From JBEVMS01 sp040508515 (lineage in GTDB: Bacteria; Pseudomonadota; Gammaproteobacteria; Xanthomonadales; Rhodanobacteraceae): a stretch of 11,874 nucleotides of DNA. The notes below the pieces were generated by a model that was given only the letters and a program-made list of their open reading frames with translations, had not been told where the DNA came from and made no database searches. The stretch spans positions 1-11,874 of the forward strand of contig JBEVMS010000302.1 of assembly GCA_040508515.1 (NCBI GenBank), read 5' to 3'. The translations under genes and the position numbers were made by a program. Of the stretch, positions 6,842 to 11,874 are shown piece after piece; the stretch's first letter is position 1, and each line of letters begins with the position of its first letter.

Positions 6842-7624
6842 ATGAATAGTCGCATCGATGCCTGGCAGTTGGACGGCCACACCGCGCTGATCACCGGCGC
6901 CAGCAAGGGGATTGGTTACGCCACCGCGCGCGAGCTGGCCGCGTTGGGCGCTGACCTGCTGCTGGTGGCGCGCGATCCGGATTATCTGGAACAGGTGCGC
7001 GTGGAGTTGTCGGACGATTTTCCCGATATCGACGTGCTGGCGTTCGGCGCCGATCTGTCGCAACAGGAAGAACGCCTGGCGGTGTTTGACTGGATCGCCG
7101 ATCTTGGGGCGCCGTTGTCCTTGCTGATCAACAACGCGGGCGGCAACCGGCCAATGGCGGCGGTGGACTACCGCGCGGACGACTACAGGGCGATTTTCGA
7201 GGGCAACCTGTTTTCCGCCTTCGAAATGTGTCGGCACGCCTACCCGCTGCTGCGCGAACAGGCGCAGGCGGCGATCGTCAATGTCGGCTCGGTGTCGGGG
7301 ATCACCCATGTGCGCACCGGCGCGGCTTACGGCATGAGCAAGGCGGCGTTGCACCAGTTGACCCGCAACCTGGCCGCCGAGTGGGCGGTGGACGGCATTC
7401 GCGTCAACGCAGTGGCGCCCTGGTACATCCGCACCCAACGCTCGGAGCCGGCGCTGGCCGACGCGGACTATCTGGACGACGTGCTTTCACACACGCCGTT
7501 GGGCCGCATCGGCGAGCCCGAAGAAGTCGCCGCGGCGATCGCCTTTCTGTGCCTGCCCGCGGCCAGCTATGTCACCGGCCAGGTGCTGGGCGTGGACGGC
7601 GGTTTTCTCAATTACGGGTTCTAG
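6842..7624 (+). CDS. Short-chain dehydrogenase/reductase (tropinone-reductase-like SDR)
   Basis: A 260-residue classical SDR, a soluble NAD(P)H-dependent oxidoreductase. The cofactor loop TGASKGIG (18-25), the NNAG block (97-100) and N122 are present. The catalytic triad is S150, Y163 and K167 with the standard S-x12-Y-x3-K spacing. R44, right after the second strand (LLLVAR), suggests preference for NADPH. The C-terminus carries the usual GQVLGVDGGF block. The start at 6842 is chosen over the longer open frame from 6662 because family homology begins with DGHTALITGAS and the extension would cross the lipoprotein gene. There is no clear Shine-Dalgarno; TAAGCT (6828-6833) eight bases before the ATG is a weak -10 candidate, which would give a leaderless message. 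The substrate cannot be told from the sequence; tropinone reductase is only the closest named relative style. Confidence 0.93.
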   Translation: MNSRIDAWQLDGHTALITGASKGIGYATARELAALGADLLLVARDPDYLEQVRVELSDDFPDIDVLAFGADLSQQEERLAVFDWIADLGAPLSLLINNAGGNRPMAAVDYRADDYRAIFEGNLFSAFEMCRHAYPLLREQAQAAIVNVGSVSGITHVRTGAAYGMSKAALHQLTRNLAAEWAVDGIRVNAVAPWYIRTQRSEPALADADYLDDVLSHTPLGRIGEPEEVAAAIAFLCLPAASYVTGQVLGVDGGFLNYGF

Positions 7625-7888
7625 GCGCGCTGGGATTTGACGCGCGCGGGCGTGGAATTGCTGTGATCCTATGGGAATGCGCACCGCCTTGAAGCGAGGG
7701 AGGCCGCTGCAGCATGCGAGGTCGCGGCGCCTCGGCACGGTCGGAGTGGCACCGTGTGTCATCGATAGGCGCCGCGCGATGCTGGTTCGTCGCTGAGTAG
7801 CGGATTACGGTGATGGATGACCATCTTCCGGTCCGGCCTGAACACTCCGCTGGCGATGCCCGCTTTGTGCGTTAAGCCGTTCCGTCAT
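7625..7888. other. 264-bp gap without a recognised gene, between convergent genes
   Basis: No plausible coding region. It contains an all-GC 6-bp inverted repeat right after the SDR stop (7625-7630 with 7642-7647, no U-tract), a TTGACG hexamer at 7637-7642 with TGTGAT at 7662-7667 (19-nt spacer), and the nested inverted repeat at 7710-7784 listed separately. Confidence 0.6.
7710..7784. ncRNA. Nested three-helix inverted repeat, possible structured RNA
   Basis: Three helices lie inside one another: CAGCAT (7710-7715) with ATGCTG (7779-7784); a 10-bp helix CGCGGCGCCT (7723-7732) with AGGCGCCGCG (7767-7776); and CACGGT (7736-7741) with ACCGTG (7751-7756). All pairs are Watson-Crick. This suggests a folded RNA or a palindromic repeat element. 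The strand is unknown. A weak plus-strand promoter-like pair (7637-7667) lies just upstream. Confidence 0.3.
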
Positions 7889-8131
7889 CTATAAGAAGCA
7901 CCCTATGGCTTGAACAAAGAAACTACTGCCTAGGATCGCAACTCCCCACAGCTGCCAGCGACGGCGGAGCACATTCGTGGCCCTGACGTGTTCGTTGTGC
8001 CGATTTACCTCATCACTTCCAAACATGCCTCCTGCATAAGGCTGGAGTCCATAGGTGCTGAAAAAAAGAATCGCTGTTCCGATCGCGCCAAGCCCAGCCG
8101 AACATAGTCCTGCCATGTGCTCACTTGTCAT
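7889..8131 (-). CDS. Small hypothetical membrane protein with two helices
   Basis: An 80-residue protein that I do not recognise. Two hydrophobic segments (about 7-28 and 61-80) flank a polar loop (about 38-59) rich in charged residues, with RRR at 57-59 just before the second helix. This suggests a helical hairpin with a cytoplasmic loop. The ATG at 8131 is preceded by AAGGGA at good spacing, which supports a real gene. Codon use differs from the neighbours: GGA, ACA, CTA, TTA, AGT and ATA are common or present, whereas nearby genes strongly prefer C or G in third position. That points to recent acquisition or weak expression. It follows the DUF4124 gene by 39 nt on the same strand. No function can be assigned. 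Confidence 0.65.
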   Translation of the reverse strand: MTSEHMAGLCSAGLGAIGTAILFFSTYGLQPYAGGMFGSDEVNRHNEHVRATNVLRRRWQLWGVAILGSSFFVQAIGCFL

Positions 8132-8170
8132 GAGGGTTCCCTTCGTTATGTCATTGAGTCCCGGCTTGGC

Positions 8171-8812
8171 TCAGCAACCGGCCATTTGCTGGCGTAGTTG
8201 CGCTTGGCGTTGTTCCAGCGGCGGCTGGTCGCTTTTGAAGGCGCGGCGCAGTTTTTCCTCGTTGGCGTCGTCTTCGTCGCGCAGCGCCTGGCAGGCCTCG
8301 GCGGGGCTGAGCTGTCGGCATGCGTCCTGCACCCAGGTGTACTGGTTGGTCATCAGGTTGACGGGGTTGGCGCCGCGGTTGGCCGGGGGCGCGGAGAGGC
8401 CACCGGCGCCGCCGGCGCCATACGTCTGCGACAGCGTGGAAGGCAAGATCCCCACCATGCCCAACGGCGCCAGATAGGGCTGGGGCTGGCCGTCGCGGCT
8501 GAGGTAGGCCTTGCCATCGGTGGCGCGAACGCAGCCGTAGAGGATGGGCGGCGGTGGGCGCGGCGGCGGTGCGGCGGGTGGTGGCGGGGCTGCTGGCATC
8601 GTGGGCACCGTCGGCGCGCTGACCGGGGGCGGGACGCTTGGGGCCGGATCGTCCAACTGCAATCGCTGCTGGGTTTGCGATCGTGCGCAGGGGGTGTCCT
8701 GATAGACCACGCGTCCCTGCCGGTCGCTGCATTTGTACACGGTCGCTGCTGCGGCGCCGCTGGCGAAGCCGCTCAGACACAGGCATAACAGCAGCGCGCG
8801 CGCGATGGTCAT
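8171..8812 (-). CDS. Exported DUF4124-domain protein with proline-rich linker
   Basis: A 213-residue protein with a signal peptide (about 1-23, ending SGAAAA before TVYKC). The mature N-terminus has the DUF4124 signature, VYKCSDRQGRVVYQDTPC (25-42). A proline-rich linker follows (about 56-89). A second, similar block, LYGCVRATDGKAYLSRDGQ (91-109), looks like a diverged repeat of the domain. The C-terminal part (about 160-213) is charged and helical. Six cysteines (28, 42, 94, 165, 174, 213) would lie in the periplasm and could form disulphides. DUF4124 proteins are common in proteobacterial envelopes but their role is not known. The gene starts 17 nt after the DegV gene and has no Shine-Dalgarno; a TAGAAT sits six bases before its ATG. 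Confidence 0.85.
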   Translation of the reverse strand: MTIARALLLCLCLSGFASGAAAATVYKCSDRQGRVVYQDTPCARSQTQQRLQLDDPAPSVPPPVSAPTVPTMPAAPPPPAAPPPRPPPPILYGCVRATDGKAYLSRDGQPQPYLAPLGMVGILPSTLSQTYGAGGAGGLSAPPANRGANPVNLMTNQYTWVQDACRQLSPAEACQALRDEDDANEEKLRRAFKSDQPPLEQRQAQLRQQMAGC

Positions 8813-8818
8813 GCGGTG

Positions 8819-8824
8819 ATTCTA
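8819..8824 (-). promoter_or_regulatory. Candidate -10 hexamer (TAGAAT) implying a leaderless DUF4124 message
   Basis: On the minus strand TAGAAT ends six bases before the ATG at 8812, so transcription would begin at or next to the start codon. It lies between the DegV stop (8830-8832) and the next gene. The -35 position (about 8842-8847, CATGTC) is poor, so this rests on the -10 and the lack of a Shine-Dalgarno. Confidence 0.3.
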
Positions 8825-8829
8825 GCGCT

Positions 8830-9774
8830 CTAGAAGTCCGCGACATGCTCCTCGGCGGCAAAGCCCAGGGTGACCGCGCCTTCGCCCACGTTGACCATGC
8901 CGGTGATGCTCATCGGGCTTTCCAGCAAATCGACGCCGCAATGGTTGCAGGCGGTGCGCAGGGCCGCGTAGCCGGGCAGTCGACGCAGCTCGTCGAGGTC
9001 GCCGCCGTAGCTGACGCACATCGCCGGCACCAGCAGGCCGGCGTGCACGCGCGCGGCCGCATAGCCGAACAGCGTTTCGGCACCCTGTTCGAAGCCACGC
9101 ACTTTGCCGACCGGGCCGGTTTCACCGCGAAAGGCGCGCAGCAGCGGCTTGATGTCCAGCGCCGAGCCGAGCATCGCGCTGAACAGGCCCACGCTGCGGT
9201 CGCCTTTTTTCTTGGCGCGCGCACGCAGGTAATAGAGATCGCGCGGCAGCATATAGCCGTAGGAATGGTTGGCGACCTTGGCGATTCGCTCGCGGATATG
9301 CGTGGGCGACTCGCCGGCATCGATCAGCCGAGTCGCCTCGACGATCGCCGGGGCGGAGCCGGCGAAGACATTGCGTGTATCGATCACGCGCATCAGGAAC
9401 GGCCCGCTCAGGCCGGCCTTGTCGCGCGCCTGGCGATAATGCTTGAGCACGGCGAAGCTGGCGCGGATCACGTGATCGTTGATCGGGCTGCGCGTGGCGG
9501 TGATGGTCAGGCAGAACACGCAATCGTGCTCCACCACCAGCCGGTCGAGGAACAAGCGCTGCACCTCGTCCACCGAGCACGGCTCGGTCTCAGCCGAATG
9601 ACTGCGGCTACCCAGCTTTCGATCCAGAAACCGGCGAATCTCCGCCGGATGGCGGTCATCCAGAAACGTCTCGCCATCCACATGCACGGTGATCGGCATG
9701 ACGGTTATATCGTGTTGCTGCAAGAACGCCTGTGGCAGATCACAGGATGCGTCGATGGCCACGCCCATGCGCAT
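8830..9774 (-). CDS. DegV family (fatty-acid-binding, EDD fold) protein
   Basis: A 314-residue cytoplasmic protein of the DegV family, whose best-studied members (FakB) present fatty acids to a kinase. Family blocks seen: VAIDASCDLP at the start, PITVHVDGETFLDD (27-40), a central LRARAKKKGDRSVG-type segment (183-196), LGSALDIKPLLRAFRGETG (202-220) and a C-terminal G-rich end. The frame is open up to an ATG at 9954, but the start at 9774 is preferred: AGGGGGGGAA (9781-9790) lies six bases upstream and homology begins immediately after. Two lipid-site motifs are altered: the SSGLSGT-like loop reads TITATRSPI (90-98), and the C-terminal H-x-G-P-G reads NVGEG (295-299). The ligand may therefore differ. 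No dihydroxyacetone-kinase-like FakA gene is in the window. It heads the run with the DUF4124 gene. Confidence 0.88.
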   Translation of the reverse strand: MRMGVAIDASCDLPQAFLQQHDITVMPITVHVDGETFLDDRHPAEIRRFLDRKLGSRSHSAETEPCSVDEVQRLFLDRLVVEHDCVFCLTITATRSPINDHVIRASFAVLKHYRQARDKAGLSGPFLMRVIDTRNVFAGSAPAIVEATRLIDAGESPTHIRERIAKVANHSYGYMLPRDLYYLRARAKKKGDRSVGLFSAMLGSALDIKPLLRAFRGETGPVGKVRGFEQGAETLFGYAAARVHAGLLVPAMCVSYGGDLDELRRLPGYAALRTACNHCGVDLLESPMSITGMVNVGEGAVTLGFAAEEHVADF

Positions 9775-9835
9775 GATCGGTTCCCCCCCTGGTGCATGCG
9801 CGCGGACCTTAGCACGCAGCGGCGGCGCTGCCATC

Positions 9836-9946
9836 CCGGACAAATTCGCGTGGCCGTGAGGCATGGCGCCACGTACCATTAACGGTTTTGTCCGGCAGGG
9901 AGCAGGCCATGCCTGCTCCCGCGTGTGACCCTGGGGGTTGTCCGGG
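9836..9946. repeat. Three copies of TTGTCCGG between degV and the thioredoxin gene
   Basis: One copy is on the minus strand (9836-9843, extending to CCGGACAAA 9836-9844) and two on the plus strand (9888-9895 and 9938-9945). The two plus copies start exactly 50 bp apart. The first two form a 9-bp inverted repeat with a 42-nt gap. They lie upstream of the degV start, where an operator could be. Confidence 0.4.
9898..9920. repeat. Perfect 9-bp hairpin upstream of degV
   Basis: GGGAGCAGG (9898-9906) pairs with CCTGCTCCC (9912-9920); one further C-G pair closes a 3-nt loop. There is no U-tract on either side. It could be part of the thioredoxin terminator region, the degV leader, or a short repeat element. 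Confidence 0.5.
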
Positions 9947-9973
9947 AGCATCACCGAACGGGAAACGGGGTCG

Positions 9974-9998
9974 AAGGCCGCTGTCGTGGAGCGGCCTT
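9974..9998 (-). terminator. Hairpin downstream of the thioredoxin-like gene
   Basis: AAGGCCGCT (9974-9982) pairs with AGCGGCCTT (9990-9998) across a 7-nt loop, starting 8 nt after the stop codon on the minus strand. A perfect 9-bp stem, but the sequence that follows lacks a clean U-tract, so termination strength is uncertain. Confidence 0.55.
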
Positions 9999-10006
9999 GC
10001 GTGACC

Positions 10007-10465
10007 TCAGGACTTGAGCTTGTTCAGCTTATCCTGAAAGAAATCATGCACGCCATCGCTGCTCATGCGCCGGGCGTTGGAGAGCTCCCCAGCCTTGGTC
10101 GAGTACAGCAGTTGGCCCTGCGGTGACACGATTACCGCCGCCGGAATGCCTTTTTTGATGGGATTGCCGTAACTGCTGGCCAGTTCAAGGTTGTGATCGA
10201 ATTGGCCCACGTCGATCTTGACGACGTTGAAGTCCCGCTTGATCAGCTCAGCGTTTTTGGGTTCGCTCAATGAGGCGGCCAGCGAACGGCAGTCTTCGCA
10301 CCAATTGGCGCCGAAAAACAGCAGCACCGGCTTGTGGTTCTGCTTTGCCAGCGCCAAGGCTTGTTGCACTTGGGCGTTAGCGTCGGCGGTTGTGTCATAA
10401 GGTAAATCAGCCGCGTGAAGGGTGGTGCCCATTAACAGCAACGCAAGTAACAGAAAACGCTTCAT
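10007..10465 (-). CDS. Exported thioredoxin-fold protein with a WCEDC motif
   Basis: A 152-residue protein with a signal peptide (about 1-18, MKRFLLLALLLMGTTLHA) and a thioredoxin fold. The active site is W55-C56-E57-D58-C59, and the cis-proline is in KGIPAAVI (P108). The LLFFGANWC strand is typical of the DsbD-gamma / thioredoxin_7 type proteins. It should act in the periplasm as a thiol-disulphide reductant or reductase. The CEDC pair differs from the CGPC of thioredoxin, and acidic residues between the cysteines alter redox potential, so substrates cannot be guessed. An AAGGAT Shine-Dalgarno about 10 nt upstream of the ATG supports the start. It appears to be its own unit, with a hairpin after the stop. 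Confidence 0.88.
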   Translation of the reverse strand: MKRFLLLALLLMGTTLHAADLPYDTTADANAQVQQALALAKQNHKPVLLFFGANWCEDCRSLAASLSEPKNAELIKRDFNVVKIDVGQFDHNLELASSYGNPIKKGIPAAVIVSPQGQLLYSTKAGELSNARRMSSDGVHDFFQDKLNKLKS

Positions 10466-10549
10466 GTTGATTTGATCCTTTGTTGGGTCAATGCGCCTGC
10501 GGGGAATCGACTGTATCGGCCTTCTAGATGCTTGGCCAGAGGCAAATAT

Positions 10550-10744
10550 TTACGTGCTGAGAATCATGAAGACTAGGCCAGGGAGGCCTTGGCGACCCTG
10601 CCGCAGGGCAAGTAGGTACAGGGTACCGAATTGGGCGTAACGTGGATTCTGGAAGAAGTCGCCAGCGTGATCGCGTTCACAGGTGTGCTTGGCTTGGACC
10701 GCCGACGGTGCCGGTGGCGCTGGATGCCAGCCGGCACAAATCAC
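10550..10744 (-). CDS. Doubtful small hypothetical protein or gene remnant
   Basis: A 64-codon open frame beginning with GTG. It has no clear Shine-Dalgarno. The second half (NPRYAQFGTLYLLALRQGR) looks more protein-like than the first, with a short hydrophobic end. I do not recognise it. A plus-strand frame overlaps it, and either could be chance. It may be the decayed end of a lost gene. Confidence 0.2.
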   Translation of the reverse strand: MICAGWHPAPPAPSAVQAKHTCERDHAGDFFQNPRYAQFGTLYLLALRQGRQGLPGLVFMILST

Positions 10745-10886
10745 AGCGCGTCCCGATGCGGTGCCGTGAGCGCGTGCTCTGCTTTGACATCGGCATTGGA
10801 TCGTTGCCCAGGCGGATGAGGGGCGTTCCTGCCCGTGTTCAACGATGAGTCAAAGCGCGTCACGTCCTTATGTCGAAGGATTGGTG

Positions 10887-10916
10887 GCAAGGAAGCGCCT
10901 GTTCGGGCTTCCTTGC
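10887..10916 (-). terminator. Hairpin after the glutaredoxin-rhodanese gene
   Basis: GCAAGGAAGC (10887-10896) pairs perfectly with GCTTCCTTGC (10907-10916) across a 10-nt loop. It begins 27 nt past the stop codon of the minus-strand fusion gene. There is no U-tract, so it is a probable but not certain terminator. Confidence 0.55.
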
Positions 10917-10943
10917 GGTGCACCGATCGGACGCGTACGCGGC

Positions 10944-11867
10944 TTAGTAGCGCGGCACGCCGGCATCGATTTCGGCCGCCCAGGCGTCCATACCACCCTC
11001 CACGTTGTAGACCGTGCTGAAGCCGTGCGCGGCGAAGCGCTCGGCGACGCCGCGGCTGGAGATGCCGTGGTGGCAGATGAAGGCCAGCGCGGTGTCCTTG
11101 GGCAGCGCGGCCAGTGCGTCGTAGCCTTCGTCATCCAGCACGCGCGCTTGCGCCAGCGGCGCGGCGGCGGCGCGGCCGTGCGCCGGACGCACATCGATCA
11201 GGGTGATATCGCCCGCCTGCAAATGGCTTTGCAGCTCCTGCACGCTCATCGATGTGATCGTATTGGCGCCCGGAAACTTTAGGCTGAGCCCCTCGCCCTG
11301 CACGGTGGAAACCCAGTCGATCACGATGCCCTTGGCGCGCTGGGCGCTGCCCGGATCGAAATGCACTTCGATGCCGTTGGAGCTGACCACGATGTCGTGC
11401 TCGCTGGCCGGTGCCAGCTGAAAGCCGGCGCTGTGGTCCGGACCGATTTCCAGATGCAGCACCACGCCCTTGGCGTCGGCGGTGCCCTGGCGAATCGCCT
11501 CGGCGGCCTTGTCGGTGATGGTGATCTGCGGCGGCGTGCGGTCGGGCATGCTGACGCCGAACAACTGGTGCAGTTCGCCGCTGCCGTAGAGCTGGCGCAC
11601 GATATCGGCGCCGCCGATCAGCTCGCCGTCCACGTAGAGCTGCGGAATGGTTGGCCACTGGCCATAGAGCTTGATGCCTTCGCGGATTTCCGGGTCTTCC
11701 AGTACGTTGACCGTGTGGTACTCGGGCAGCAGCTCGTTGAGCGTATTGGTGGTGGTGGCGGAAAATCCGCACATTGGCTGCTGGCGGTTGCCCTTCATGA
11801 ACAGCACCACGCGGTGGGCTTTGAGCAGGGATTCGATGCGTTCGCGGGTGGCGGTGTCGAGGGACAT
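10944..11867 (-). CDS. Monothiol glutaredoxin (Grx4/GrxD type) fused to an A-type-like and a rhodanese domain
   Basis: A 307-residue cytoplasmic protein with three parts. Residues 1-105 are a monothiol glutaredoxin: K25, C33-G34-F35-S36, WPTIPQLYV (71-79, cis-P75) and GGADIV (85-90). Such CGFS proteins bind a [2Fe-2S] cluster with glutathione. Residues about 114-198 resemble the HesB/IscA A-type fold (ITITDKAAEAIR; SSNGIEVHFDP; GEGLSLKFP), but the three cluster-binding cysteines are absent. Residues about 205-307 are a single rhodanese domain with LIDVRP (223-228) and the active-site loop CHHGISSR (C265-R272). C33 and C265 are the only cysteines. E. coli GrxD is only about 115 residues, so this is a fusion. 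The likely role is iron-sulphur or sulphur handling. The ATG is 7 nt from the window edge, so upstream signals are cut off. Confidence 0.93.
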   Translation of the reverse strand: MSLDTATRERIESLLKAHRVVLFMKGNRQQPMCGFSATTTNTLNELLPEYHTVNVLEDPEIREGIKLYGQWPTIPQLYVDGELIGGADIVRQLYGSGELHQLFGVSMPDRTPPQITITDKAAEAIRQGTADAKGVVLHLEIGPDHSAGFQLAPASEHDIVVSSNGIEVHFDPGSAQRAKGIVIDWVSTVQGEGLSLKFPGANTITSMSVQELQSHLQAGDITLIDVRPAHGRAAAAPLAQARVLDDEGYDALAALPKDTALAFICHHGISSRGVAERFAAHGFSTVYNVEGGMDAWAAEIDAGVPRY

Positions 11868-11874
11868 GCAGGGG

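Larger units (their letters stand above)
10466..10943. other. 478-bp gap with no confident gene
   Basis: Upstream part should hold the promoter of the thioredoxin-like gene, but I find no well-spaced -35/-10 pair. Small inverted repeats cluster at 10577-10627 (CCCTG 10596-10600 with CAGGG 10604-10608; GGTAC 10615-10619 with GTACC 10623-10627). A doubtful minus-strand reading frame covers 10550-10744. The right end holds the hairpin after the glutaredoxin fusion gene. Confidence 0.5.

Noticed and set aside
6760..6906. N-terminal extension of the lipoprotein to the ATG at 6906
   Set aside because: The extension would overlap the divergent SDR gene and precede a well-formed Shine-Dalgarno and lipoprotein signal at 6759.
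8638..9882. Long 414-codon plus-strand frame opposite degV
   Set aside because: Composition is His/Gln/Ala/Arg-rich with no motif, while the minus strand encodes a clear DegV protein with a Shine-Dalgarno.
9775..9954. N-terminal extension of the DegV protein to the ATG at 9954
   Set aside because: The 60 extra residues are not DegV-like, and a strong purine-rich Shine-Dalgarno precedes the ATG at 9774. The extension also covers the repeats upstream.

Overview
The window looks like a piece of chromosome from a high-GC gammaproteobacterium, most likely a Xanthomonadaceae member (Xanthomonas or a close relative). This rests on base composition, on the many genes without a clear Shine-Dalgarno sequence, and on the three-part CGFS-glutaredoxin / A-type-like / rhodanese protein, which I associate with that group. 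It is an inference from gene content; no search was run. The content is mostly core chromosomal, with no integrase, insertion sequence, CRISPR array, tRNA or rRNA that I can see.

Layout. Positions 1-494 (minus) hold the 5' part of priA, the replication-restart helicase. An intergenic stretch (495-1050) separates it from a divergent plus-strand pair: a NorM-type MATE exporter (1051-2430) and the membrane peptidase SppA (2478-4355). A strong hairpin terminator (about 4374-4409) ends that unit and faces the converging minus-strand group. That group reads lipoprotein (6553-6759), Gfo/Idh/MocA oxidoreductase (5478-6506) and an orphan ABC ATPase (4573-5412). A short-chain dehydrogenase (6842-7624, plus) diverges from the lipoprotein. 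A second minus-strand series reads DegV-family protein (8830-9774), an exported DUF4124-like protein (8171-8812) and an 80-residue two-helix membrane protein (7889-8131). Next come an exported thioredoxin-fold protein (10007-10465) and the glutaredoxin-rhodanese fusion (10944-11867), both minus.

How the genes may work together. MATE and SppA are both inner-membrane envelope functions, and their 47-nt gap suits co-transcription. The thioredoxin-like protein (periplasmic) and the Grx fusion (cytoplasmic, iron-sulphur/thiol) are separate units despite their shared thiol theme. No gene cluster here forms an obvious new system.

The most notable non-coding signals are: (1) a perfect inverted pair of DnaA boxes plus a third partial box, next to an AT-rich tract, directly upstream of priA; (2) a nested three-helix inverted repeat at 7710-7784 in a gene-free gap; (3) three copies of TTGTCCGG between degV and the thioredoxin gene. 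Among the proteins, the cysteine-free A-type-like middle domain of the Grx fusion, the altered lipid-site motifs of the DegV protein, and the small membrane protein with atypical codon use deserve a second look.
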